Origin: a virus
Direction: 5' to 3' (one strand)
IMG/VR virus record: IMGVR_UViG_3300028173_000072
Location: 1-20,874 of that record
Length of the DNA: 20,874 nucleotides
The notes under the pieces are model-generated. The model had not been told where the DNA came from. It did no database searches and worked only from the letters and a program-made list of their open reading frames with translations. This document shows, one piece after another, positions 8,601 through 15,585 of the stretch. Position 1 is the first letter of the stretch. Every line of letters starts with the position of its first letter. Position numbers and translations under genes: made by a program.

Positions 8601-11005
8601 TGATGAAAGCCTATGACTCTAAGGGTAACTCGGTGCAGCTGCATAAGTCTATCCACCTCCCATACTACCAAGGTGATAGCAAGACCAACATGGAAGGCAT
8701 CATGAAGGAGCTGGATAGCAATGAGTTATTTGGTGGTAAGTCCTATAAGGTACTAAACTTTGAAGGGCATGAAGTTAATGTGACGCTCAAAGCTGAGCGA
8801 AGTGAAACTCGCCAGGCTCAACCAGCATCAACAGGTATTGATTACCATGCGGTGCTACTAACCATGAAACGTATCGGGCATACACTGTCGAACACCGAGC
8901 GTATTAAGCTCGTGAAAATTACAACCGCGGCATCTGACCGTAAGCGTAAAGGTTTGATGCGTGAGAATGTCGCTGGTTTCGACTGGGATATTATTAAGTT
9001 TGTATCTGAGGACTTAGAGGCTGCTGCACACGTCATCAGTAAGATGAATAACATGTATAAAATTACTTCACTTATGGATAGAGGTGAGATGTGGTTCGGT
9101 AAGCGAAGCACACTAGATGCACTAGCCGCTAGGGTTAATGAGTTCCCAGAGAGTGAGTATGATACCGACGCATTTAAAACTGCTAAGCGTGCCTTTGATA
9201 GGTATGCATATGCATACCGCCATATGGCTGGTGCTGAAGCAGGTGAAAAAGGTAGGCATATTAAGATGACTGTCGCTGGGAAAGAGGTTGACTTACAACT
9301 GATGGGACAAGGCGAGCGCTACAAAGATAAGGCTGAGGAAATACTCGCATGGTATAGAGAGGCGGATAATATCTCAGTGAGTACAGAGGACATGCTATCT
9401 CGACACCCTATTGGCTCGAAACTTAAGATGATTACTGTACTGATGCAACTCGGTGGAAATATAGCCATTGGTATCATTAATACTACTTCACTACTACTCC
9501 ACACGTTACCACTACTTGCAACGTACAACGCGAAGAACGGTACAGGTGGCGGCTTCGGATTTAGTAAAGCCACTACTCAAGTATTTAATGTAGCTACTAG
9601 GCTAGGACACCGTAAGTATTCTAAGATTGATTACCTCAAGCAGTTAGCTGCTAAGGGTGCAGAGGGTGATGCTCTTAGGAAAGAAGCTGGTATTGAACAA
9701 CACACTGCTGAGTTCCTACTGTCAGAAACCCAGAAGGGTGGACTACAAGCAGCGTTGTTCAATGCACTCATGGGTTCATCACGTGGTAGTATCACTAACC
9801 CTAGGCTGATAAGCGCTATCAATAAATGGATGGCTCCATTCACCTACACTGAGCAACTCAACCGTAGAGTTTCAGCCATCGCTTCATATGAGATGGAGTA
9901 CGCTAGAGCCATTGCATCTGGTGAGTCTGAGAAAGAAGCTGTACATATTGCTAAGCGAGAGGCAAGAATTACTGTCGAGCAATCGCAGGGTGAGTACGGT
10001 ATGTTTAATAGACCTAAGGTAGCACGTGGTTCTATATTACAATTTCCATTTATGTATAAGCAGTTCCCTATCACATCAGTGCAGTTATTGACACGTATGC
10101 CACCAGCTGGTAGAGTCTATTACCTATCACTGCTTGTGTTTGTTGCAGGTATTAAAGGTATACCTTTTGCTGATGACCTCATGGACTTAGTAGATACTCT
10201 GATGCAACATTTTGGTATTAAGAAGAAGACCGTTGAAACTGAGCTCAATAATTTCTTTGATGCGTTATCCCCCGGCTTAGCGCCATACGCTATGAGAGGT
10301 GTGTTGGACAACATAACAGGCGGTACAATTTCAACACGAATTGGTATGGGAGATTTGTTGCCATTGACGGGGTCGCTTAAAGAAGGGGCGTCGTTCAAAC
10401 ATGAAACGATTAATGCTCTCGGGCCAGTAGCCGCAGCAGGTAAAGGCATAGTAACAACAGGTTGGAACTTACTTGAGTATGGTGCAGAAGCTGTGGGTAT
10501 TAAGTCTGATAAGAGCAACTTTATTGATGTGCTTAGAGATGCACCATTGACTGGGCTACGAGCGTTATCTGACTCCTACTCATACATGGATACAGGTCAG
10601 ATAACTAACTCTAGGGGGCAAGTGTTGTCGCGAGAGATGGACAACAAGACTGTCCTTATGAGGATGCTAGGGTTCTACCCATCGGTTGCATCAAGGCAGA
10701 ATGATATTGTTAGGATGGCGAAACAGACAGGTGACTACGCGAAGTCAGTACGTGCAGACTTCCGCAATGCTTGGGTTAAGGCAACTATAAATAAAGATAC
10801 TGGATTGGCACGTTCTATTGAGACATCAGTGGATGAGTGGAATGCAGTCGCAGGTAATGACTCTCCTTTCTACATTAGTAACTTTATAAAATCTGCTAAT
10901 AGGTCACTACGCGAATGGGAAAAACCACCGTCTGAAAGACTACAACCTGCGAAGACTATGAAGCCTACGTTAGAGCAGCTCCGTAGGATGTATGGGTTTG
11001 ACTAA
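2699..11005 (+). CDS. Giant virion/polyvalent protein with HExxGH zinc-peptidase-like and PLxRFG-like domains
   Basis: A single uninterrupted frame of 2768 residues; the ATG follows an AGGAG site with 6 bases of spacing. Order of parts seen: Gly-rich hydrophobic segments at about 216-252, 395-420 and 438-457, possibly membrane-active; a charged Gln/Glu/Arg coiled coil at 545-605; a Lys/Ala-rich H1-like stretch ending in 5-residue repeats at 801-845; helical regions; a zincin-like block with beta segment 1405-1417, HExxGH at 1431-1436 and a downstream EExxAD at 1482-1487; a long helical part; Pro-Leu-Trp-Arg-Lys-Gly-Lys-Tyr at 1958-1965, resembling the PLxRFG domain signature; hydrophobic stretches at 2244-2276 and 2473-2490; and a basic helical C-terminus. 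Known giant phage proteins of this type are virion components thought to be ejected with the DNA. Here that role, and proteolytic activity, are inferred. I saw no clear lytic transglycosylase motif. Its place as third in the set matches T7 gp16, though it is about twice as long. Confidence 0.85.
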   Translation: MAKAGLSAFMSPMFGAMDTGLSSTPNPYMPTDVSKTITGVDNLGPTSADIAVMGEAARTKANQFDMPAMNRPSSNVAYNRSTKEMFVNGLLFPAEDHRAALASVNELTKPPVSPPAGDWRPVDQGEYESYINNIQDPSLGRLVSKNWDVGVDNLQLLSGYLMQALGAVDTGQGIVDNNLRELSYNEPYQRLATDIESGSQAVDWFVSNGAQLAPMLVETAITTLIGAGIGGATGGGNPVSTAGGALLGMFGKETVKKALIVAAKKRAAGQTITAAEHKLLREATSFTMAAAAKSPVAFRKTLDKTVANTLSQGKRQATAGGATIANMTNMYGIGVGDIYGETGSRTDAFLGAVPYALLEMMPEFALAKRVFGTSKTAIKDIAGKGAKARAIGSRAGTGLLAGGTAEGLVEASQEGILIGLNEDVDMNSEEGAHRLINSFAAGFGIGGPIGSVANIPGRFDLAGTDQVDLLKPKGVEAADVTTVGEAGPMPIDTPLYDVPEGNIGATASGQQGLLGVFGPQMTAAEITDKMGVPVSTEGVPTPEPMTVEQEQEAFDLQREEASQDAAKDDFNELQRQVRQMRADQEREERRESAKQEQEQQDLDSAYGAAVSGETTEAQRQVQQDLGLDATPTQDTEQLEFFDDEDGVTKNALTKGEEESSSTGTEDSTKKQNETLDKAIDGLIGDPQPIDDATAGDAKTWNKAKGKGGITWANLSDAGKSAWIQTRKTLNKDLRNTATWERVAKRIEKNAGAKPTTIKKGVATLKKGAAKVKVAAKATAKAAGKNLGTPITPIAIEGEETEKPKVAKKPKASEKLKVAKKPKVAKKLKVVKKLKVVKKPKASEKELAGNMLKKKTSPTKDTPNKFLDLPPAMKLKSKRKTQLSTAETLHVGTNKSVKLSSLTPEQLNELEELRANRASESDFESFFQELTATEVEKEVAAKKANKLLGIATQLTAKERRDAKTKADKVTTTTQGQARDAWDAHGLPIKWGELNHVRQLEVKRWMDSHKGKISKVQALRIAQAETDSKGASTVREIITTLMQDIEGEKSSKKQKSMLTHVINNWLLNLNRVGKGHVTFKENRAVGKWLNETEFGPATRTFIDNTIISNLRDNEPRPASSKGQTHAYFKYLTNQGLLDDARLSDIEFTGEAIEAPKVKGKAKPKAVTGQDIVKKLLRVNAAGYQNVKQAKAKLDKMLADVSQKILDTTVVDPERGTVLSDYIIGGKFKAEMLGSKVLIKTDVLSKDSRTDVQAAIAAETKIIGMNSVRLGAFIKQLRTKTRAAKKEVGITLTMSENERDDIIDKNPALKEDLRQLDVARNVQNDKAQRKSDATIGKYMRDDGETINNPLSLGKTKLLVKKWIKKLKVNPIVRVFRDQAHMKQTAPELFKRAVAARADESFEDTSAMGYSFGNNIIIFSDRVPTEKALKVVLAHEVIGHNGLRALLSPASIKVILSNILEFDTVVRAEAIRRADVYGISRLEAVEEIIADSAAAIDNNTLLRLWEAIKGAFKKIFNHEPQQWEARYWVHHLRRYARTGKSSLATPEAILKNMETLVQDENSGRYAMADTASTASNWLQTAALNQGMSNFWGRLKELTNPGELKDYIDRTGGINNVTNDVMEFLQTMDHTALKSLGLHELYKMFESQGKQSGDLMNRWNRMMSRVWELEASGGLSQVEYNQVSELLAMASLYKGGNLDSNLLRKYGDKKLFVISDGVWVENTVVTDAMKLEGRVTLAQFKQGIKIKVSETETDGEIEAEFSKTFKPDYLAGLTEDSKVWKAYNEIMDTMTDKALEKLKGRLESAEEEQAGELSKLRFIGVDKDTPTFSRGQMDTIKKIYDVYKRIHWENPDIDKTTGLKIPSRESTEKAETFLIQITRAFHNDTKLQDWLTKNPDEDSFEFLNEPGVAGIVRELQGFNDLKLDLDAHVYPVQNTIREIFTTDTLVKDATLGAARSILGSYVPLWRKGKYQVMMKAYDSKGNSVQLHKSIHLPYYQGDSKTNMEGIMKELDSNELFGGKSYKVLNFEGHEVNVTLKAERSETRQAQPASTGIDYHAVLLTMKRIGHTLSNTERIKLVKITTAASDRKRKGLMRENVAGFDWDIIKFVSEDLEAAAHVISKMNNMYKITSLMDRGEMWFGKRSTLDALAARVNEFPESEYDTDAFKTAKRAFDRYAYAYRHMAGAEAGEKGRHIKMTVAGKEVDLQLMGQGERYKDKAEEILAWYREADNISVSTEDMLSRHPIGSKLKMITVLMQLGGNIAIGIINTTSLLLHTLPLLATYNAKNGTGGGFGFSKATTQVFNVATRLGHRKYSKIDYLKQLAAKGAEGDALRKEAGIEQHTAEFLLSETQKGGLQAALFNALMGSSRGSITNPRLISAINKWMAPFTYTEQLNRRVSAIASYEMEYARAIASGESEKEAVHIAKREARITVEQSQGEYGMFNRPKVARGSILQFPFMYKQFPITSVQLLTRMPPAGRVYYLSLLVFVAGIKGIPFADDLMDLVDTLMQHFGIKKKTVETELNNFFDALSPGLAPYAMRGVLDNITGGTISTRIGMGDLLPLTGSLKEGASFKHETINALGPVAAAGKGIVTTGWNLLEYGAEAVGIKSDKSNFIDVLRDAPLTGLRALSDSYSYMDTGQITNSRGQVLSREMDNKTVLMRMLGFYPSVASRQNDIVRMAKQTGDYAKSVRADFRNAWVKATINKDTGLARSIETSVDEWNAVAGNDSPFYISNFIKSANRSLREWEKPPSERLQPAKTMKPTLEQLRRMYGFD
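5099..5233 (+). repeat. 15-bp imperfect repeats encoding a Lys-rich tract
   Basis: About nine imperfect 15-base units encode pentapeptides of the Lys-Lys-Pro/Leu-Lys-Val-Ala/Val and Lys-Ala-Ser-Glu type, residues 801-845 of the giant protein. Variation between units is mostly Pro/Leu and Ala/Val exchanges. The frame is kept throughout. Confidence 0.85.
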
Positions 11006-13848
11006 TTAACCATCTGTAATTGACCCTGCAACAAATCCTCTGCGGCTACATCAGCATCATCTAGTATGCCTTGCAGTCGTGGATGATTGAGGTTGATACC
11101 CACAACATATGCTTGACCTAGTTTGATAGGTGTGTTCTTACCTAAGAAACACTTCTTAGACTTAGGTGTAGCATCAATGTGTTCACAGGTAAGTTCACCA
11201 CAGAACGACTTGTAATCATGCCCGCTCATAGATAACCACTTACGGAAGTGAGTACGGTCTAACATTAGCGTACCACTGCTGAACACGTCAGTCATTGTCT
11301 TACGGAAGACATCGAACCTAACACGTATCTCTCCACGTGGTAATCGTTGGAAGTCAACCACTGGCTTCTGTCCTGCTGTGTGCATAACAGTGACAGCAAC
11401 ATCAGCGAAGTCACTAAGGTAAGCAGCGATGATATCAAACGAGTCCATCTTACTTTCTTCTGCCACTATTCGGATAGCACCTATCTGTTCAAGTACCCAC
11501 TCAGTTCCCTTAGTATAGTCATAGTCAATCAATCCCCAGTCCTTAGCAAGTTTAGATGCTAGGTCTGATAGTATGATAGCTTGTTCCCAGAATCGTTCTT
11601 GCCCACTGAACTCAGCGCCGTATCGTTTGTGGAATGTGTCAGTTGCTTCGGCAACCATGGCTCTTATATCTTCAGAACCTATTTCCATCAACTTGTTTAT
11701 GAATGTGTGGCCTGCATGACCGTAGTTATTTGTTACGAAGTTATAGAGGTTTCTACCTGCTGAGCTGCTCTTAGTAAATAGTTCGTGTGGCGGCACAGTA
11801 ACCTCTAGTAAACGTGCCATCTGTGCATCGGTGTCTAACCCAGAGGCTATCAACTTAGATTGCAGTGACTTGTTTGTAGATACAACGACCGGGGTTGCCC
11901 ATGTTTTTGTATCACGCTCTACTGCTGAGCGACTTAGTCTCGCCTTGTCTTTACCTTGGCTCACCCAGTAACAGAAGTCGCCAACCTCTTTGTCTTGCAT
12001 CATGGTGACCTCATCAATGGTCATCGGTAAATGTGCATACAAACCCATACGGTTGAACAGTGTGTTCTGTGTAAACTTCGCAGCGAAGTGCAACTTGTCT
12101 GGGTCACCATAGATGGATTGTATCCAGTATTGTGCTAGTGTTTTACCACCACCTGTTGGCCCATATAACGACACCGTTAATCCCTTCAAGCCAGTGAAGT
12201 TATACAGCGGTGCAGAGAAGCCAACGCCCAAAGCAAACATATGACTCGGCATATGTGCTTTCTCTAGCATGTTAGTCATCGTAGTCCACGCTGCAGCGTC
12301 TCCTTTCCTGCCATACATACCTGTACTTAAGTTGCTTGATGCTGTTGATAATGTAACTTGTTCTTCTGAGACACTGCCGTCATCTGCTTTGCTTATAACT
12401 GTGTCGCCTATAACAAAATGCGTATTGTTTTCTTTCCAACCCATGGTTGAATAGAGGTTGGTCATGGTACGTATCTGCCTTAGTTCTTCCATGTATGTTC
12501 GTAACATAAGTTGAAAATACTCCGTCTGTCGTTTGTTGAATAGCACAATACCTTGGTCTGCTATCGCAGTAGGAAACTCTCTGCTTCCATCTGTTAAGTA
12601 TGCTTGTCGTAATTTAAGTTCAGTCCACCCGATGTGTGGTCGCTTCCAGTGGAAACGAACAACTTCATAATCAAGGTGGTCATCACGTCCATAACCTACA
12701 GGGTATATGTCAAACTTACATATGTCAATATCAGTATCATCAATAGTCATCTTGATACCATGCTGTGTACGCTTAAACGGTTTCGGGATAGGTACTAGGT
12801 TCGCTACCTTATCTGGTACTTCTGTAGTAATGGCTACCTCTTGGTACTGGATACCTAGTCGTGCTGGTGAGCCAACTTTGCCTGCATACTTACACCCTCT
12901 ACAACCATTCGGTCTATCAGATTTAAGTTTGTCACAAGTTGTTGGTCCAGTAGCATTGTCTTTCCACTGGATAACTTTATCTCTTGTCACTGACTCAGAG
13001 TAGGAGTCATGCCCCTCACTCCATTTGATTGCAGTATCTTCTGGGTCTACACAGAATGCCGCAACTCCGATGAGGCTATACCACAACGGCTCTGGTACAT
13101 CCTTCTGGTTCTTAATTGCCCAACCAATCTGCTGACACTTACTAGATACAACAGAGCCAACAGCAGGTGGGTACTCTTGAGTCACTGCTAAGTTATTCAG
13201 CAACGAACTCTCACGTGGTTGTCGACTACTAGGGGCCTGATTGTATTGCACGTAGTTTGTAAGTTTACTTAGAAGAGCTTTAGGCGTAACAGGCTCAGCA
13301 TCCACCAACAACTTCACCTCGTTCCCATTCTTAGGGTTGTGAGTTCCAACTGGTCGTAGTACCAGTGCACTGTTGGTTGTTAGTCCTGCATCAATATGAA
13401 ACTCTTTCTCTGCTGCGGCTAACTTCATAGCACCAGCCAATGGCTTCCACTGCATAGGTGTTAGTTCTTCTGTAAGAACCCAGTATACATGCAGTCCGTT
13501 ACCAGAGAAAATTATCATAGGCTTCGGTAGTTCCAACTCGTTGATGAACTTGCCTAGTGCTGTTAGTCCAGCCTTCCAGTCTGGATATGGCTTTGTTTCA
13601 CCACAGTCCACATCAAGTGCCACAACTTTGGTTGCCCTAACGTTGTCTTGCTTTCGGTTGCCCTTAGTTTTAAAGGCTGATATTGCGTAGTAGGTATTGT
13701 TTTTAGTTTGGTCTGACCTAACACAGACCTTTGATAGCTCGTCTACACTGTTAAAGAACCCCTGTCTATTACCGTCTTTGTTGATGACAGTAGTGACGTA
13801 GAACCCCTTGGTAGGTAGAACGCGCTGTAGAAATTCCAACGTGTCCAT
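11002..13848 (-). CDS. Primase-helicase: AEP-type primase fused to a DUF927-like ATPase
   Basis: A 948-residue protein predicted to make primers and unwind DNA at the phage fork. The N-terminal part shows the archaeo-eukaryotic primase pattern: an Asp-x-Asp pair at D79/D81, Ser-Gly-Asn-Gly-Leu-His at 115-120, His-x-Asp at 151-153, and Arg165 before a Gly-Thr-His-Asn-Pro-Lys segment. Cys238, Cys305, Cys316 and Cys319 lie in a segment resembling the Cys-containing linker of such primases and could bind zinc. The C-terminal part is a P-loop ATPase of DUF927/SF3-like type, with Walker A GPTGGGKT at 563-570, Walker B MTIDEV at 609-614, a sensor-like Ser-Thr-Asn at 657-659 and a possible arginine finger at Arg679. 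The ATG follows a GAGGAGG site. The gene is last in the minus-strand arm, lies just after an intrinsic terminator, and its stop overlaps the stop of the giant gene. Fold assignments are by motif reading. Confidence 0.85.
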   Translation of the reverse strand: MDTLEFLQRVLPTKGFYVTTVINKDGNRQGFFNSVDELSKVCVRSDQTKNNTYYAISAFKTKGNRKQDNVRATKVVALDVDCGETKPYPDWKAGLTALGKFINELELPKPMIIFSGNGLHVYWVLTEELTPMQWKPLAGAMKLAAAEKEFHIDAGLTTNSALVLRPVGTHNPKNGNEVKLLVDAEPVTPKALLSKLTNYVQYNQAPSSRQPRESSLLNNLAVTQEYPPAVGSVVSSKCQQIGWAIKNQKDVPEPLWYSLIGVAAFCVDPEDTAIKWSEGHDSYSESVTRDKVIQWKDNATGPTTCDKLKSDRPNGCRGCKYAGKVGSPARLGIQYQEVAITTEVPDKVANLVPIPKPFKRTQHGIKMTIDDTDIDICKFDIYPVGYGRDDHLDYEVVRFHWKRPHIGWTELKLRQAYLTDGSREFPTAIADQGIVLFNKRQTEYFQLMLRTYMEELRQIRTMTNLYSTMGWKENNTHFVIGDTVISKADDGSVSEEQVTLSTASSNLSTGMYGRKGDAAAWTTMTNMLEKAHMPSHMFALGVGFSAPLYNFTGLKGLTVSLYGPTGGGKTLAQYWIQSIYGDPDKLHFAAKFTQNTLFNRMGLYAHLPMTIDEVTMMQDKEVGDFCYWVSQGKDKARLSRSAVERDTKTWATPVVVSTNKSLQSKLIASGLDTDAQMARLLEVTVPPHELFTKSSSAGRNLYNFVTNNYGHAGHTFINKLMEIGSEDIRAMVAEATDTFHKRYGAEFSGQERFWEQAIILSDLASKLAKDWGLIDYDYTKGTEWVLEQIGAIRIVAEESKMDSFDIIAAYLSDFADVAVTVMHTAGQKPVVDFQRLPRGEIRVRFDVFRKTMTDVFSSGTLMLDRTHFRKWLSMSGHDYKSFCGELTCEHIDATPKSKKCFLGKNTPIKLGQAYVVGINLNHPRLQGILDDADVAAEDLLQGQLQMVN

Positions 13849-13860
13849 TTGTCCTCCTCA

Positions 13861-13885
13861 ATAAAAAGAGGGGAAGTTCCCCTCT
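13861..13885 (-). terminator. Intrinsic terminator between the HTH gene and primase-helicase
   Basis: On the minus strand, a GC-rich inverted repeat (13885 to 13867; up to 8 paired bases around a 3-base loop) is followed at once by five T and then AT. This is the classic rho-independent form. It starts 9 bases after the HTH gene stop and ends 12 bases before the primase-helicase ATG, within the leader that carries that gene's ribosome binding site. It may be a partial terminator or attenuator rather than a full stop. Confidence 0.75.
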
Positions 13886-13894
13886 CTAGTCTGC

Positions 13895-14182
13895 TTAATG
13901 ATACTCCTCTAAATAATCAACGAGTTGCTTTTTTCTGTCCTTAGGGTCAAGCACAATGATATCGGGTGATGGCCACCCTTTGTCTTGCATAACTGACAGA
14001 AGTTTGCGTAGTGTATCACGTAGTTTGATATCATTATCTTTCCGAATGGGCGTACCCTTCTTCCAACTATGATAGGTCATACGTGACACTCCCACCACTG
14101 ACGCCATGTCAGTGATAGTAAGCATCATATGCTTACGCAGCGACTCCACTTTAGAAAAATCAAGTGGCTTCGGTTTAGTCAT
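13895..14182 (-). CDS. Small helix-turn-helix DNA-binding protein
   Basis: A 95-residue protein with an HTH of the Xre/Cro or bacteriophage-replication-regulator kind at about residues 21-43: a helix with Ile-Thr-Asp-Met-Ala, a Gly-Val-Ser turn, then a recognition helix with Tyr-His-Ser-Trp. Basic residues flank it and a charged tail follows. I chose the ATG at 14182 because the AGGAG at 14192-14196 sits 9 bases upstream; the TTG at 14188 would leave only 3. The start overlaps the end of the preceding gene by 8 bases, suggesting translational coupling. It is the last gene before the terminator. It probably regulates phage transcription, but no operator is evident, and a role as a replication accessory DNA-binding protein is equally open. 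Confidence 0.75.
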   Translation of the reverse strand: MTKPKPLDFSKVESLRKHMMLTITDMASVVGVSRMTYHSWKKGTPIRKDNDIKLRDTLRKLLSVMQDKGWPSPDIIVLDPKDRKKQLVDYLEEYH

Positions 14183-15155
14183 CGGCAACTTCTCCTACAA
14201 GAGCAGCAATCTCATCAGCAAGGCTAGTCGTAGCACTGTCAGCAACTGGTGCTTCAGCAGGCTCTTCAACAACTTTTCTTACTTTAGGTTTTGCTTTAGC
14301 CTTAGGCTTAGGTGCTTCAACAGGTGCTGCTTTACCAAATCCCTTAGTCACTGGTGCTTCTTCAACCACTGCTACAACCACTGCTTCAACCACTGCTTCA
14401 ACCACTGGTGCTGGCTTGGCTGCAACTTTAGGTACAACAGGCTTATCAATTTCTTTCTCACCTGTTATCTTTAACACTTGCTCAGTACCAAACAACTTAT
14501 CTACTGCGGCTTGCGCTGCTTCATCAATGAAGCCACCAAATCCAAACGCTAACTTAGGGTATGACGCATCAGTATCGAAAGACAACGTGGTCTTAACAAT
14601 CTCTGGTGGTATGCCTCTTGTAGATAGTTCTTTCTGGTAGGCGTTCAACCCTTTCAATGCACCCGGAGTTACTTGTAGTAAGTACACTGAACCATCGGCA
14701 TCATCAGCAGCAACTACTGCTAAACGTTTCTGGTCTGCACAGGCTTTAATCTGCTGACCTTGTGGTGTTAACTTAGAACCCCAAGCATTCTGAGGACATG
14801 AGGCACACAAATCGTTCTGTGGATTGGTGCTGTCAGTATGTGGACCGACACCAGTCAACGAGAAACAGTCTGGTGCTGAAGGCTCTGCATCTGGAGTCCA
14901 TGCTTTCTCATACCATGTCTTAGATAACCTAGGGTTAGCACCCACAATGATTACATCAATCTTGGTTGAGTCAAGGACTGTTTCATCACCGCCATCAACG
15001 ATGCGGAAACGACTACCTTTGATAGAGATACGTGGGAAGCCATCGCCACCCGTTGCTAGTCCACCTGTTAACGATTGCGCTAATACAGATGGTGCGCCTA
15101 CTTTGCCTGCAAGGTGTGCAGGAACTTGGATATTACTGGGAACAATATTTGACAT
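14175..15155 (-). CDS. Candidate phage ssDNA-binding protein with Cys cluster and acidic tail
   Basis: A 326-residue protein. Residues 1-235 look like one globular domain, with Cys97, Cys117, Cys120 and Cys139 spaced so that they could bind one zinc ion. Residues 240-310 are a Pro/Ala/Val/Lys-rich linker containing a repeat. The last 16 residues are acidic and end in Asp-Asp, as in many ssDNA-binding proteins, where such tails contact partner enzymes. It resembles a conserved phage protein found in replication clusters beside helicases and polymerases, but I could not match it to a named family. Its position between helicase and primase genes supports ssDNA binding. The ATG follows an AGGAGAG site. 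Alternative: another replication accessory protein. The function is inferred. Confidence 0.5.
   Translation of the reverse strand: MSNIVPSNIQVPAHLAGKVGAPSVLAQSLTGGLATGGDGFPRISIKGSRFRIVDGGDETVLDSTKIDVIIVGANPRLSKTWYEKAWTPDAEPSAPDCFSLTGVGPHTDSTNPQNDLCASCPQNAWGSKLTPQGQQIKACADQKRLAVVAADDADGSVYLLQVTPGALKGLNAYQKELSTRGIPPEIVKTTLSFDTDASYPKLAFGFGGFIDEAAQAAVDKLFGTEQVLKITGEKEIDKPVVPKVAAKPAPVVEAVVEAVVVAVVEEAPVTKGFGKAAPVEAPKPKAKAKPKVRKVVEEPAEAPVADSATTSLADEIAALVGEVADD
14359..14406 (-). repeat. Four 12-bp tandem repeats in the linker of the candidate SSB
   Basis: Four adjacent 12-base units (14359-14370, 14371-14382, 14383-14394, 14395-14406), the last two identical and the others differing by one or two bases, encode a Val/Glu/Ala-rich piece of the linker, about residues 251-266. 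The frame is preserved. Confidence 0.85.
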
Positions 15156-15177
15156 TGTACTCTCCTATTTTTTATTA

Positions 15178-15582
15178 TTAAACATCAACTTTGGGTGCAG
15201 GCTTACGGACATTGACGTCAATCTTTGTGCCGTATGTAACTCCTGCGGGGACAGCCTTGTTCATGTCGATGTATCCACGAACTGCTGTTTTACTTACACG
15301 CTTTTCAAACAAGTCGTATGCTTCGTTCTCTCTGATAAATCCTAGCATAGCGTCCCAGTCTGCAACTCGAGCATAGTCATTGGTAGTTAGAAATGCTGTA
15401 CCATGATTGGTCTTGAAGGATGTTACTCCGTCGGCATCTGCTTTCTCCTTTAACCACGACTCAAGTTTCGTCATGTTCTCTTTAATACCTTTGACCTTTG
15501 CTTTCGACTCAGACTCAATGGCTTCTTTCTTCTTGCGAAACTTCATGTAAGTTTCAATTACTTGGTCTACTGTTAGACTCAT
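15178..15582 (-). CDS. Conserved phage protein of unknown function, replication cluster
   Basis: A 134-residue protein. Residues 1-50 are Lys/Glu-rich and probably form a coiled coil. Residues 53-100 contain a Thr-x-x-Gly-Thr-Ala segment followed by Trp-Asp-Ala-Met, and residues 93-134 contain Ser-Lys-Thr-Ala-Val and a Pro-Ala-Gly-Val segment. This layout, a coiled coil followed by a small beta-rich part, recalls Mu Gam-like and Gp157-like phage proteins, but the similarity is only general. The ATG follows a GAGGTGA site. It lies 3 bases after the helicase gene and 22 bases before the candidate ssDNA-binding gene, so it probably works with them. No catalytic residues were recognised. Confidence 0.65.
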   Translation of the reverse strand: MSLTVDQVIETYMKFRKKKEAIESESKAKVKGIKENMTKLESWLKEKADADGVTSFKTNHGTAFLTTNDYARVADWDAMLGFIRENEAYDLFEKRVSKTAVRGYIDMNKAVPAGVTYGTKIDVNVRKPAPKVDV

Positions 15583-15585
15583 ATG

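Noticed and set aside
9418-9530. Hydrophobic region of the giant protein considered as a separate holin gene
   Set aside because: It lies in one uninterrupted frame with the rest of the protein, and no internal ribosome binding site and start stood out.
10964-10987. Inverted repeat near the end of the giant gene considered as a terminator
   Set aside because: The 6-bp stem has a bulge and is not followed by a T-run on either strand.
14824-15345. Plus-strand frame of 173 residues opposite the candidate SSB and 134-residue genes
   Set aside because: It covers two well-supported minus-strand genes in a shadow frame, with no motif and no plus-strand promoter.
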